Source: Desulfurococcales archaeon (GTDB taxonomy: Archaea > Thermoproteota > Thermoprotei_A > Sulfolobales > AG1). From it: a stretch of DNA of 34,407 nucleotides. Under the pieces are notes generated by a model. The model saw only the letters and a program-made list of their open reading frames with translations, did not search any database and was not told the origin of the DNA. Location of the stretch: the NCBI GenBank assembly GCA_015521765.1, contig WANO01000010.1, forward strand, positions 1-34,407, read 5' to 3'. A program made the position numbers and the translations under genes. Positions 8,001 through 16,456 of this stretch are shown piece by piece; position 1 is the stretch's first letter; the number at the start of each line of letters is the position of its first letter.

Positions 8001-9750
8001 GGAGGTGTACTGGACGGGACAGGTAGCTATAAGTAGAGAGATAGAGGAGGCCGGTAGCGGTGAGGCCGAGAGGATAAGGCTTCTCAGCCAGGTGCTCGTC
8101 TTTATAGTTCTACTTGTAGTCTTGGAGAGTTTAGCGGCGGTGGCTATACCGTTTATAGGAATCTTTATCGCTGCAGTTGTTAGTGGTGCATTGATCTACT
8201 TTATAGCTACGGGTGGATACATGGATCTATTTAACATAACCAGGCTCCTAATGATTACCACAGCATTCGGTGTTGGAGCTGACTATACGGGTTATCTGGT
8301 CACCAGGTTCAGGGAGGAGATATCGAGGCATGGCGACCCGGTTAAAGCGGCTGAAACAAGCTTGAGGCGGAGTGGTCCCGCGATAGTTGTTAGCGCATTA
8401 ACCACTATGGCTGGTTTCGGATCATTAACTCTAGGCTGGGAATTCCCATTGTTTAGAAGTCTAGGTATAGCTCTCCCGGTAACCGTTGGTGTTGTGGCAC
8501 TTGTATCCCTAACTATTGTTCCAGCCATACTCTCCCTATTGGGTAGAGGTGGCTGGTTCTGGTGGCCCAGAAAGGTTGCCCTGTCTAAGTATGGGAGCGT
8601 TTCTGAGAGCAGATTGGTGAGGTATCTAGCTGGTAGGGCATGGATTGTTGGCGTAATATTTGTTTTACTGGCTGTTGGCAGTATTGTTGGTATCGGTTCG
8701 ATCGAGGCCTCTCATGATATTAGGCTTTTTCTATCTAGAGATAGTCCGGCTCTCTCTGTTGTTGATCTCGTTATGGGGGAGGTTGATCCAGGTGTGATCT
8801 ATCCGATCACTATAGCTATTGATTTAGGTGGTAGCAGGGTTTCGGATGAGGTTCTGGCGTATATAGAGGAACTCGCTGGCAGGATAGAGAGGCTGGACAA
8901 TATAAGGAGTGTTTTTGGGCCCACGAGACCCTCTGGGGTGCCTCTAGATAACGTATCTCTATCCAGCGTATACAGTTCTGGCGGTGACCGCTTCATTTCG
9001 GAAGCTAAAGACCTAGTTTATCTTGAGGCCGTCTTATCCATAGATCCATTCAGTGCTGAAGCCCTCGAAGTTGTGGACAGGGTTAGAGCTGTAGCCAGAG
9101 ACTGGGCCGAGGATATAGGTGCTAGAGTATATGTTGGTGGAGCATCCGCATTTTCGAGAGATCTTGATATACTGGTTAACGATATATTCTGGTTTAGGGT
9201 TCTTCCAACAGCCACGATCCTGATGATAGCTATATTCACACTGATCTTTGGAGGCTTTCCGGCATCGCTGATATCGGTGGCTATAGTTATGGTGTCTGGC
9301 CTCATAGGTATACTCTTAACGGGCTTCGTCTCCAGGGCTGTATTCGACTCTCCGATGCTGTGGTTCCTTCCCCAGGTTGTTTTCACCGCGATCATGGGTG
9401 TCGGGATGGACTACAACAGCTTCTATATGGCTAGAGCTAGAGAGGAGTGTGTCTATAGAGGGAGGTGCGGGATAGAGGGATCAGCCATGGCTTCAGGAGC
9501 TGTAGGCAGACTAGTTATAGGGCTGGCATTTATTGTTGTAGCTGCATATAGCTCACTTATACTGGCGGCCACACCAGGGAATATCCAGATAGGTGTAGCC
9601 ATCTCGATAAGCGTTATAGTGGCTTCATTCATGGCTTCATACATTGTTGCACCTATCCTTATAGCTAAGCTGGGTGTGTTGGCCTGGAAACCATGGGGTA
9701 TGAGGAGTCCTAGAGAAGGAGATAGTGTTGGGGAGGAGAAAAATATGTAG
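5008..9750 (+). CDS. Giant MMPL/RND-superfamily membrane protein with a large repeat-bearing ectodomain
   Basis: A 1580-residue putative exporter of the MMPL (RND) superfamily. Membrane segment 1 is at residues 14-33. An extracytoplasmic domain of about 990 residues follows, then five or six membrane segments (about 1027-1180), segment 7 (about 1205-1232), a second loop of only about 160 residues and a final membrane bundle (about 1395-1560). The proton-relay motifs are duplicated as expected: GVGADY with D1092 and GVGMDY with D1468. Residues about 120-285 look like coiled coil. Residues about 460-850 hold a degenerate repeat of about 90 residues around a YDP motif. Many N-x-S/T sites support an outside location. 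The frame is open from 4900, but GTG 5008 fits the TATA box, and upstream codons overlap padR. Substrate (lipid, drug or envelope component) unknown. Confidence 0.87.
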   Translation: MEDILIGIIARRPLATIGFWIIVMILLLPIFFKIEEAVIYNEESMLPKDMESIRALEIQREIAGGDSEKEIIFIDGVDIGDLETNLRLIDLFRDIEGSVIGRYAEEIDGYPYIVSDIFSSINSSLESMIHNISNISTALYSASIEVIDGLSGTVESFESLNELIRGINELILSADAEYSRLVNETTSISWIAIQIRELDLQYRYLTTQLERLIRSIPDISESIVRLDRAYIEATDRFAVLALRANDTAEVVRLADRVYIDLYREIKNVMGMRSQMLDMLSDRERVGSLMLLVSKTWWDIARTYFYYSADPSRYYELTNLTFIDERYSPLPPDKASYIYASVAGLVNGSNISLDDAVTETAFTLLAGELGIGDPNIIYILKYAWIESLNKYKVSNSIQCLVCILTLPSQENPVAHIDSQLALLKALVLVGSSASESISSDPSRYFEIVVYEYLSKSIGDELASYLAPRIASNNISKFDLALAASRIVEDVIRIPGVSGPLLNILMQYDPFINGSLLKDRDKLSRAVTDLLYSLDERLRSIDKSILYEISYTSIGGEASRNRLAELAIRYIEAEIMDGRDLNAYPVGNIDFLRVLDPEARGLLIYNRSLLNQALKSIVVESFREFNISISDDIASRIIALGYRQNVNRADVSVVSLDILRDQLSTIYQDDSKYLIDKIIEVLSIYDPYANASLVYDREVYFNSLYGLLEAIAGDYMERSYIAKLADLLASDPTPPRRVLAGFIAEMISDKVAGYLGEEEFPEYNRSRIAALSRAVEEVLLKYDPAALGTIEKSRSLAVSALLDVVEAFDPDVYSFIASNLSRADLYALLDDPLYYIDLSKKLFRENIFAALEKEFEEIELKEVYIDLVNRIVDRWPDIDDETIWLWIGVELKNYMEEVDLGELADLDLLNRYLDDVVDRSIEVSRGLSSLDQVIGDLARSIFIDTLENLLDEFGILVSKDRDGFVVLFTPIGDDIYSKYEAGRSIYSTVYFKLSKEFPNAEVYWTGQVAISREIEEAGSGEAERIRLLSQVLVFIVLLVVLESLAAVAIPFIGIFIAAVVSGALIYFIATGGYMDLFNITRLLMITTAFGVGADYTGYLVTRFREEISRHGDPVKAAETSLRRSGPAIVVSALTTMAGFGSLTLGWEFPLFRSLGIALPVTVGVVALVSLTIVPAILSLLGRGGWFWWPRKVALSKYGSVSESRLVRYLAGRAWIVGVIFVLLAVGSIVGIGSIEASHDIRLFLSRDSPALSVVDLVMGEVDPGVIYPITIAIDLGGSRVSDEVLAYIEELAGRIERLDNIRSVFGPTRPSGVPLDNVSLSSVYSSGGDRFISEAKDLVYLEAVLSIDPFSAEALEVVDRVRAVARDWAEDIGARVYVGGASAFSRDLDILVNDIFWFRVLPTATILMIAIFTLIFGGFPASLISVAIVMVSGLIGILLTGFVSRAVFDSPMLWFLPQVVFTAIMGVGMDYNSFYMARAREECVYRGRCGIEGSAMASGAVGRLVIGLAFIVVAAYSSLILAATPGNIQIGVAISISVIVASFMASYIVAPILIAKLGVLAWKPWGMRSPREGDSVGEEKNM
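6390..7470 (+). repeat. Four degenerate ~90-residue repeats inside the MMPL ectodomain
   Basis: Four protein segments share hydrophobic-LxxYDP-x-A/N-x-G/S-L-x-x-x-R followed by a helix. The D of the YDP/LDP motif is at residues 507, 594, 684 and 781, so spacing is 87, 90 and 97. Examples are MQYDPFINGSLL, RVLDPEARGLLI, SIYDPYANASLV and LKYDPAALGTIE. The DNA is not repetitive, so the duplication is old. Confidence 0.6.
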
Positions 9751-9768
9751 GGGGCTATCTATGCTTCA

Positions 9769-9782
9769 TAAAAATATTTTTA
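9769..9782. terminator. Symmetrical terminator between convergent genes
   Basis: TAAAAATATTTTTA is a perfect 14-bp palindrome giving a T5 run on each strand. It sits between the MMPL stop (9750) and the end of potD, whose TAA stop is part of it. It could end both transcripts. Confidence 0.5.
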
Positions 9783-10853
9783 GGCTAGCTTAACCTCTGT
9801 CCAGAGCTCATCTATCTTTCTTCTAACATCTTCACTCAAGGCAACCATGGGGTAGAGCTTCCACTCCTTGGGCCACTCATAGAACTTTCTGTCCTCGGGA
9901 GCTATTTTCTCTAGAGCCGCGCTACTTACGTGCTTGTATTTCTCTATCTCTATAAACTTTGCCCCTGCCTCTCCTGAGAGCGAGAAGTTGATGAACTCGT
10001 GAGCTAGATCGGGGTTCTGAGATGTTTTTGCTATGAACTGGCTATCGATCCATGTCATCGCCCCCTCTTTAGGAACAGTGAAGGTCCCAGGCCAATTATA
10101 TTCTTTAGCTGCTCTAATAGCTCTTCCAGCAGTGAGGAGGCCAACCCACACATCTTCGGAGATGAACAGCTGCATCGCCTCCTCATAGCTGCTCCAGTAC
10201 TTTTTGACCAGGGGCTTCTGCTGGATCAATAGCTCCTTTATCTCGTCCCACTTCTTGGGGTTGTAAGGGTCGTCTCCAATATACAGCGCTGTCATCTGCA
10301 CAGCATATATACCGTAGTCGGGCATAAGTATCTTTCCTTTATACTTCTCATCCCAGAGGACCCCCCAGGAATCGGGCTCGGGAGAAACTCTATTCTTGTT
10401 GTAGAGCAAGCAGTACATCCCGACAGATATGGGTACCGAGTACAATCTGCCATCCTTCTTGAAGGGTTCCAGAAGTCTAGAATCAACGTATCTCAGGTTG
10501 GGTATCTTGCCCTCATCGATAGGCTGGGCCAAACCTTCAGCGATAGCCTTCTGAACCCAGTCGGTTTCACCAACAGCTATGTCTACAGGCTGGTTACCCA
10601 CTATAGCGGTATACCACACCTCGTTGCTGTCGTATGTCGTCCAGACAACATCAACACCCGCTTTCTGCGCTTCGAATGTTTGCTCGGCCCACTGGCCCCA
10701 ATCCTCGTACCAGTTATATATGTAGAGTGTTCTTCTACCTCCTCCACCAGCACTGAACCAGTAATATAGTCCTCCACCAACGACCACAGCTGCTACTCCT
10801 GCAGCTATAGCGGCCTTTATGAAGCTTCTTCTCCCAACATCTGTCTGACCCAT
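9780..10853 (-). CDS. potD: Spermidine/putrescine-type ABC binding protein with Tat signal
   Basis: A 357-residue extracellular solute-binding protein of the PotD family. The N-terminus carries a twin-arginine signal, G-R8-R9-S-F-I-K, then a hydrophobic stretch (about 14-34) and a glycine-rich linker. The protein is therefore expected to cross the membrane folded. The mature part begins TLYIYNWYEDW, matching the PotD opening (NW aromatic motif), with VVWTTYDSNEVWY and DWVQKAIAEGL further on. Aromatic and acidic residues of this kind form the polyamine cage. It is last in the minus-strand pot cluster, 132 bases after potC. It has its own AT-rich promoter region and a GAGGTGGGTG ribosome site before the ATG, consistent with extra expression of the binding protein. 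A related cationic substrate cannot be excluded. Confidence 0.87.
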   Translation of the reverse strand: MGQTDVGRRSFIKAAIAAGVAAVVVGGGLYYWFSAGGGGRRTLYIYNWYEDWGQWAEQTFEAQKAGVDVVWTTYDSNEVWYTAIVGNQPVDIAVGETDWVQKAIAEGLAQPIDEGKIPNLRYVDSRLLEPFKKDGRLYSVPISVGMYCLLYNKNRVSPEPDSWGVLWDEKYKGKILMPDYGIYAVQMTALYIGDDPYNPKKWDEIKELLIQQKPLVKKYWSSYEEAMQLFISEDVWVGLLTAGRAIRAAKEYNWPGTFTVPKEGAMTWIDSQFIAKTSQNPDLAHEFINFSLSGEAGAKFIEIEKYKHVSSAALEKIAPEDRKFYEWPKEWKLYPMVALSEDVRRKIDELWTEVKLA

Positions 10854-10985
10854 ACACCCACCTCAAATCTATAATTTTATTGTAAGTTATAAATATATCT
10901 ATATTAAAACATTTCCAACGAGTCATTGTGGATGATATGAATTAAAATTAATCATCAGGCTATCTACTCGAACATCTAGAGATAT

Positions 10986-11768
10986 CTACCTATATCTAGA
11001 TCTAAGCATCTGGGAGACAACAGCAGCAGTTATACCGATGTAGATCACTACAGAGGCAATGGCGTTTAGAACGTTGGTTATACCGAATCTAAGCTGGCTC
11101 CATATCCATAGGGGGAGCGTCTGAAACCCAGGAGGAGCGAGAAAATAGGTTACGATGAACTCGTCGAAGGAGATTATAAATGATATCAGGAAGGCGCTAA
11201 GGATACTTGGATATACAAGCGGGAGAGTGACGTACCTCAGGGTCTTTATATTGTCTGCACCAAGATCCATGGCCGCCCACTCAAGGGTTTTATCTATCCT
11301 GCTCATGCCAGCATTGAGTATCAGCGTTGATAGAGGCAAAGCCAAGAGTGTATGCCCAACAACTATGCTCCAGAACCCTGTTTTTAGGGTTAGCACCCTT
11401 GATATGAATAGAAGCATTGATATACCAATAATGAGAGGCGGTATGAGCATTGGTAGATACACCAGCGACTCTATAATGGGCTTAAATCTAACCCTATACC
11501 TGGTTAAGGCGAATGCCAGCATGAATCCTAGCCCAACAGACAGCGCTGATGATACTACAGCAATCACTATCGAGTTCACTAGTGCTGTGACGACTGTCTG
11601 GTCTCTAAACATATCCTCATACCATTTAAGCGTGAATCCAAGGGGCGGGAAGCCGAATAGCCCCTTGGTGATGCTGAATGAGTAGAGTATGATCACTACC
11701 GATGGTAGATAGAGAAATATAAATATCAGGGCTACAGCCAGCCTAAAGATATAGTCCTTCAAACTCAT
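10986..11768 (-). CDS. potC: Polyamine-type ABC permease (PotC)
   Basis: A 260-residue permease with about six membrane segments. The EAA loop reads EWAAMDLGADNIKTLRYVTLP. The first segment (LAVALIFIFLYLPSVVIIL) begins just after the start MSLKDYIF. I chose the ATG at 11766-11768 because it overlaps the potB stop in ATGA, a normal coupled junction. The frame extends to 11867, but those codons lie inside potB and look non-coding. It forms the transmembrane pair with PotB. Confidence 0.88.
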   Translation of the reverse strand: MSLKDYIFRLAVALIFIFLYLPSVVIILYSFSITKGLFGFPPLGFTLKWYEDMFRDQTVVTALVNSIVIAVVSSALSVGLGFMLAFALTRYRVRFKPIIESLVYLPMLIPPLIIGISMLLFISRVLTLKTGFWSIVVGHTLLALPLSTLILNAGMSRIDKTLEWAAMDLGADNIKTLRYVTLPLVYPSILSAFLISFIISFDEFIVTYFLAPPGFQTLPLWIWSQLRFGITNVLNAIASVVIYIGITAAVVSQMLRSRYR

Positions 11769-12589
11769 ATAACAAACACCCTTGTAGTGAGGTATCTCCT
11801 GAATACAATCAGTATCGATAAAACAATCATTATCATGAGGACTGCAAGTGCGGAGCCGAAGGGCCAATCGATCGTTTGCTTGAACTGCCTCTCGATGATG
11901 TTTCCAAGCATTATATCGCCCGGACCTCCCAAGAGTGCCGGTGTGACGAAGGATCCGAATACCAGGACGAACACGATGATAGATCCAGCTATCACGCCAG
12001 GCTTAGTTAGTGGAAGCAGAATATTGGTGAATATCTTTAGGGGTCCCGCACCAAGGTCGCTGGCTGCATCGATATAGGACTTCTCGACATTCCTCATAGA
12101 TGAGTATATAGCTAGAAACATTAGTGGCGAGTACACATGTACGAAGCCTATTATAACGGCTATTGGTGTATATAGAATCTCTATAAACAACCACTCCAGC
12201 CCCAGAAACGACAATACACCATCGATAAATCCCTCACCCCTTAAGAGTACTATCCACCCATACATTCTGGCTAGAAAACCAGCCCAGTAGGGAACTATCA
12301 CAAGCAGGACATAGAGGTCCCTCTTCTCTTTCGGAACCTTGAACCAGATGTAGTATGCTAGAGGATACATTATGATGAAGCTAAGGATCGTTGCGGCAAC
12401 ACTGTAGCCCAGGGTTCTCACCAGGGTTGAGAAATAGATCGGCTTAAAGAACCTCATATAGTTCTCTAGAGTGAATTCCGGAACCACTACAAGCCCTTCA
12501 AGCCTATAGAAGCTATACGGGATCAAAGTAAAGAACGAGGGGATAATCATGAACACGACTAGGAAAGCCACGGGTATGGATATAAACAC
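11765..12589 (-). CDS. potB: Polyamine-type ABC permease (PotB)
   Basis: A 274-residue permease, the partner of PotC. It has about six membrane segments and an EAA loop, YIDAASDLGAGPLKIFTNILLP. The listed start is GTG 12589, but that falls at the edge of the first membrane segment and has GGAG about 13 bases upstream. The frame is open back to 12645 with a plausible hydrophilic leader (ending GDRSLWKY) but no ATG, GTG or TTG, so the N-terminus is uncertain. It follows potA by about 50 bases. Confidence 0.85.
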   Translation of the reverse strand: MFISIPVAFLVVFMIIPSFFTLIPYSFYRLEGLVVVPEFTLENYMRFFKPIYFSTLVRTLGYSVAATILSFIIMYPLAYYIWFKVPKEKRDLYVLLVIVPYWAGFLARMYGWIVLLRGEGFIDGVLSFLGLEWLFIEILYTPIAVIIGFVHVYSPLMFLAIYSSMRNVEKSYIDAASDLGAGPLKIFTNILLPLTKPGVIAGSIIVFVLVFGSFVTPALLGGPGDIMLGNIIERQFKQTIDWPFGSALAVLMIMIVLSILIVFRRYLTTRVFVI

Positions 12590-12638
12590 ATATTTCCATA
12601 GGCTCCTATCGCCAGAACCTGCTCCGCTATCTTTTTCA

Positions 12639-13724
12639 CTACTGGCTAAGGATCCTCACCCTGTCAGGTCTATAGAGAACCTTCACCCTTGCTCTACGCT
12701 CGATCCAGAAAGCCTCCCCCTTAGGTAGCCTGACCCTCAATTCACCGGAGCCTGTATCGATATAGCAGTCCACGAAGCTACCCATAAATATATAGTCCCT
12801 TACTACCCCGTCTATATGTCTGTATCCCTCAGGGACCTCGCTTCTTGATAGCATAAGCTCCTCTGGCCTTATAGCTATAATTATGTTTGAGCCCACATCT
12901 ATATCTTTGCCGGAGCTGTCTGCCCTAATCGAGAATCCACGATCCGTTTCAATAGTTATGGAATTCCTATCTATATCTCTAACAACCCCCTTAAGAATGT
13001 TGGCCTCACCAATGAAATCTGCAACGAAACCCGATGAGGGATTCTCATATATCTCCTCCGGGGTCCCCACCTGCAGTATTTTACCTCTATTCATAACCAC
13101 TATAATATCGGCCATGCTCATAGCCTCCTCCTGGTCGTGGGTAACATGGATGAACGTAGATCCAAGCTTCCTCTGGAGATCTTTAAGCTCCCTCTGCATC
13201 CTTCTCCTAAGCTTAAGATCCAGCTGACCCAACGGCTCGTCGAGAAGAAGAACAGGAGGCTCATTGACGAGAGCCCTAGCCAGAGCCACCCTCTGCTGCT
13301 CCCCGCCGCTGAGCTGCGTAGGGTACTTATTTATGTGGGAACCCATATTAACCAGGTCTAGAGCCCACTTAACCTTCCTAGCTATCTCATCCCTAGAATA
13401 CCCCTTCATCCTGAGACCAAAGGCTACGTTATCGAAAACCGTCATATGTGGGAATAGAGCGTAGTTCTGGAACACCGTATTAACGTTCCTCTTATATGGC
13501 GGCTTGTTGGTTACGTCCTCGCCCTCGAGATATACTTTACCACTATCCGGCTTCTCGAATCCGGCTATTATCTTCAGCAGCGTGCTTTTGCCAGCGCCAC
13601 TAGGCCCCAAGATAACTATGAATTTCCCCTTCTCTATAGAGAGGGAGACTCTATCCAACGCTATGTGGTCCCTGAACCTCTTACTCACGTTATCGACAAC
13701 AACACTGTAGCTTGATGTATTCAA
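12639..13724 (-). CDS. potA: Polyamine-type ABC transporter ATPase (PotA)
   Basis: A 361-residue cytoplasmic ATPase. Walker A is GPSGAGKST at 40-48, the signature LSGGEQQR at 138-145 and Walker B LLLDEP at 159-164, followed by the H-loop THDQEEA. Residues about 280-361 form the TOBE-type regulatory domain typical of PotA/MalK. The TTG start at 13724 follows AGGTGATT, a near-perfect ribosome site, and a TATA-like element lies just upstream. It is the first gene of the minus-strand potABCD cluster. Confidence 0.92.
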   Translation of the reverse strand: MNTSSYSVVVDNVSKRFRDHIALDRVSLSIEKGKFIVILGPSGAGKSTLLKIIAGFEKPDSGKVYLEGEDVTNKPPYKRNVNTVFQNYALFPHMTVFDNVAFGLRMKGYSRDEIARKVKWALDLVNMGSHINKYPTQLSGGEQQRVALARALVNEPPVLLLDEPLGQLDLKLRRRMQRELKDLQRKLGSTFIHVTHDQEEAMSMADIIVVMNRGKILQVGTPEEIYENPSSGFVADFIGEANILKGVVRDIDRNSITIETDRGFSIRADSSGKDIDVGSNIIIAIRPEELMLSRSEVPEGYRHIDGVVRDYIFMGSFVDCYIDTGSGELRVRLPKGEAFWIERRARVKVLYRPDRVRILSQ

Positions 13725-13737
13725 TGAATCACCTATG

Positions 13738-13748
13738 ATTTATAATGT
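13738..13748 (-). promoter_or_regulatory. TATA-like element in front of potA
   Basis: On the minus strand this reads CATTATAAAT, 15-25 bases before the potA TTG. The 83-base gap to the DUF1028 gene also holds a CTTTTTC run that could end the upstream transcript, so pot probably has its own promoter. Confidence 0.4.
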
Positions 13749-13807
13749 TTCTTGAGGGGTTTAAGATTATTAGCTAGAAAAAGCTTGATTATTCCATGAT
13801 CCACGAT

Positions 13808-14470
13808 CTATAGCCTTATAATCTTCATGAGGTCCCCATACTTCTCCTCAAACTCCCTTATTGTCTTCTTCGTAACCTCATATATCCTGATCAACTCATC
13901 AACAGGGTTCGGGTGATCATCAACCCTCAAATTATGCTCCCACCTAGGATTATGCTTCGAGACAACAAGCAGAGCAGCCGACTGCTTACCACGCTTATCC
14001 CCACCAGCCTCCTCACCCGACTTAATAGCCCTCAGTAGCCTCAGCGGGAACTCGACATCCTCAAGCTCCCTATAGGCCGATGCCACAGCCTCAACAACCT
14101 CTTTACCAGCAAGCATATTTCCCGCAACCACAAACGAGTCACCAACTATATGGCCTGCCCACTCAACACAGTTCTTTCCCGTGAACGCGTAGCTGGATGT
14201 ATTGTCTATTCCCGCAACCTGCCTATACTCCCTGTGCTCATCCTGCTTAAGTAGGGCCTCTAGGGCTATATCGATCCTGACACCCAGCTCAGCCAATCTA
14301 ACGGCCTTTCTGCCTAGCTCAACGCTAACAAACGATTGAGTAGTTACAGCAGCCACTCCAGGGATTGCGTGGGGAGCTAGAGCCCCAACAGCTGGGGCTG
14401 CGGTGGTTATAGCTATTCCGAAGTCTCCGGTTTTAGGATCTCTAGCAACAATTGAGAAAGTGCCTATCAA
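13808..14470 (-). CDS. DUF1028-family protein (Ntn-hydrolase-like)
   Basis: A 220-residue cytosolic protein of the DUF1028 family. It is recognised from the opening MIGTFSIVARDPKTGDFGIA and the following alanine/glycine-rich segments (AVGALAPHAIPGVAAVTTQS). The family is predicted to have the N-terminal nucleophile hydrolase fold, and a peptidase or amidohydrolase activity has been suggested but not generally proven. The TTG start at 14470 follows GGGAGGGGTG, with a TATATATA box before it. It lies on the same strand between potA and the peptide-transporter ATPase gene. This supports a role in processing an imported peptide or amide compound, which is inference. Confidence 0.85.
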   Translation of the reverse strand: MIGTFSIVARDPKTGDFGIAITTAAPAVGALAPHAIPGVAAVTTQSFVSVELGRKAVRLAELGVRIDIALEALLKQDEHREYRQVAGIDNTSSYAFTGKNCVEWAGHIVGDSFVVAGNMLAGKEVVEAVASAYRELEDVEFPLRLLRAIKSGEEAGGDKRGKQSAALLVVSKHNPRWEHNLRVDDHPNPVDELIRIYEVTKKTIREFEEKYGDLMKIIRL

Positions 14471-14524
14471 CCAGACACACCCCTCCCGAGTGTTTGTGGA
14501 TTACTGGGGTATATATAGTTGCTA

Positions 14525-15484
14525 TTATGAATATAAAAAGCAGGATACCCTTCTCCCCTTCTCAACCTCTATGGCTGGGGGCTTCCGGGATCTGCATATA
14601 TCCATAACGAATGGGCATCTATCATGGAACTTGCATCCCTTTATCTCTTTGAGCAGGCTGGTTATCTCACCCTTTATCTCGTATCTCGAACGCATACTAG
14701 GCTTGAGTGAGGGGATAGACTTTATCAATCCCTGCGTGTAGGGGTGGAGGGGCTCTCTCACAACCCTAACTGTATCCCCGCTCTCAACTATCTCGCCCAT
14801 ATACATTACGTTTACTCTATGCGATATCGCGACGGCAGATGCGAGGTCGTGCGTTATGAACAGGTAGCTAACCCCCCATCTACTCTGGAATTCCCTCATC
14901 AGGTTCAGTATTGATGCCCTAACCGATAGGTCTAGAGCGGACGTCGGTTCATCGGCCACAATGAATTTTGGCCTGTATATAAGGGCTCTAGCTATAGCAA
15001 CCCTCTGCTGTTGCCCTCCAGAGAGCTCTCTTGGGTTCTTATCCATGATCTCCTCACTAAGACCCACGCTACCGAGCATTTTGGCAACCATCTCATCCCT
15101 CTCATCTGGGGACCCTATCCCGAGCCTGTCTAGGGGCTCCCTAACGATCCTTCTAACACTCCACCATGGGTTAAACGATGACAGGGGGTTCTGGTGTATA
15201 ATGGATGAGTTTCGCCTAAGAAACGCTATGTCCTCTGCGGAGGGGTTCAAGAGGTCCCTGCCCATGAATTCGAGTTTATCAGCCTTTGTAGGCTCTATAA
15301 GCTTAAGCATAATTCTACCAACTGTAGTCTTGCCGGAGCCGCTCTCACCAACTAGGGCTAGCGTTTCTCCCTCCTCTATGGATAGCGAGACCCCATCCAC
15401 AGCCCTAAGATACTGTGAACGCCCAAGTATCGAGGAGCCAACCCTGAAGTATTTATAGATGTTTACACCCTCTACTATCGGCAT
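14525..15484 (-). CDS. dppF: Dipeptide/oligopeptide ABC transporter ATPase (DppF/OppF type)
   Basis: A 319-residue cytoplasmic ATPase of the peptide transporter family. Motifs are Walker A GESGSGKTT, the signature LSGGQQQR and Walker B FIVADEPTSALD. The C-terminal extension of this family has its cysteines (GCKFHDRCPF, CRSRKPP). I prefer the ATG at 15484, nine bases after GAGGTGA, over the GTG at 15493, which abuts the dppD stop and leaves no ribosome-site spacing. It forms an ATPase pair with DppD. Confidence 0.9.
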   Translation of the reverse strand: MPIVEGVNIYKYFRVGSSILGRSQYLRAVDGVSLSIEEGETLALVGESGSGKTTVGRIMLKLIEPTKADKLEFMGRDLLNPSAEDIAFLRRNSSIIHQNPLSSFNPWWSVRRIVREPLDRLGIGSPDERDEMVAKMLGSVGLSEEIMDKNPRELSGGQQQRVAIARALIYRPKFIVADEPTSALDLSVRASILNLMREFQSRWGVSYLFITHDLASAVAISHRVNVMYMGEIVESGDTVRVVREPLHPYTQGLIKSIPSLKPSMRSRYEIKGEITSLLKEIKGCKFHDRCPFVMDICRSRKPPAIEVEKGRRVSCFLYS

Positions 15485-15493
15485 GGCCGCCAC

Positions 15494-16456
15494 TCACCTC
15501 TTTATACATGCAACATATCTATCCCTAACTACCCTCATGTCCGGTTCCTTTATCCGGCATTCCTCGTCAGCGAGAGGGCATCTGGGATGGAATCTGCATC
15601 CTGGAGGCGGGTTAGCAAGGTCAGGGATGAATCCAGGGATAGATTTGAGTGTGGCAACCCCTCCCTCAGAGATACTGGGAACCGACTCGAGCAGGAGCTG
15701 TGTATAGGGGTGCTGTGGATCCTCAAGAACCCTGTAGACATCTCCGAACTCAACTATCTTACCCGCATACATAACGGCAACCTTATCGGCTAGCTCGGCC
15801 ACCACACCTATATCGTGGGTGATCAGCATTATCGATGTTTTGAATCTCTCTCTAAGATCCGAGAATATATTGATCAGCTGCCTCTGAATAGTCACATCAA
15901 GAGCGGATGTTGGCTCATCAGCAATAATCAATTTGGGGCTGGTCAAGGTTGCTGTAGATATAACAACCCTCTGCTTCATACCACCACTAAGCTCGTGTGG
16001 ATATGAGTAGAATCTCCTTTCCGCATCCGGTATCCTGACTAGCTTGAATGCTCTTATAACCCTCTGGAAGATCTCTCTCTTGCTTTTAATCATCAGGTGG
16101 TGCCTAAGAACCTCCCCAGACTGGTACCCAACTTTTATTGTCGGGTTCAACGAGTTGTGGGGATCCTGAAAAACATAAGCTATCTCCCTGCCTCTAAGCT
16201 TGTTCAACACGGACTCAGGAGCCTTAACAAGATCTACACCATTAAAAACAATCTCGCCACCAACAAACCTGGCATTGCTGGGTAGAAGCCTACCTATAGC
16301 CAACCCCAATGTGCTTTTTCCAGAGCCGCTCTCACCCACAATACCAACTATCTCTCCCTCATCTATAGTCAAAGATACATTATCGACTGCTCTAAGTAGC
16401 TTCCTCTCATACTCATAGTAGATTCTCAAATTCCTTATCTCCAGCAGAGGCAACAA
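15494..16456 (-). CDS. dppD: Dipeptide/oligopeptide ABC transporter ATPase (DppD/OppD type)
   Basis: A 320-residue cytoplasmic ATPase. Motifs are Walker A GESGSGKST, the signature LSGGMKQR and Walker B LIIADEPTSALD. The C-terminal PPGCRFHPRCP motif is typical of OppD/DppD. The TTG start at 16456 follows AGGTAGG, and a TATA element (TTTATATATCC on the minus strand) is near 16514-16525. It is the first gene of dppDF and is divergent from dppABC, sharing a 160-base AT-rich control region. Splitting the ATPases from the permeases is unlike the common single dpp operon. Confidence 0.9.
   Translation of the reverse strand: MLPLLEIRNLRIYYEYERKLLRAVDNVSLTIDEGEIVGIVGESGSGKSTLGLAIGRLLPSNARFVGGEIVFNGVDLVKAPESVLNKLRGREIAYVFQDPHNSLNPTIKVGYQSGEVLRHHLMIKSKREIFQRVIRAFKLVRIPDAERRFYSYPHELSGGMKQRVVISTATLTSPKLIIADEPTSALDVTIQRQLINIFSDLRERFKTSIMLITHDIGVVAELADKVAVMYAGKIVEFGDVYRVLEDPQHPYTQLLLESVPSISEGGVATLKSIPGFIPDLANPPPGCRFHPRCPLADEECRIKEPDMRVVRDRYVACIKR

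Noticed and set aside
9018-9395. 125-residue minus-strand frame
   Set aside because: Antisense to the MMPL membrane region containing the second conserved motif block.
10930-10960. Possible C/D box RNA in the potC-potD gap (TGATGAT on the minus strand)
   Set aside because: No matching D box or second C'/D' pair is visible.
11155-11685. 176-residue plus-strand frame
   Set aside because: Antisense to potC, whose membrane topology and motifs are clear.
14961-15458. 165-residue plus-strand frame
   Set aside because: Antisense to dppF across its ATPase motifs.
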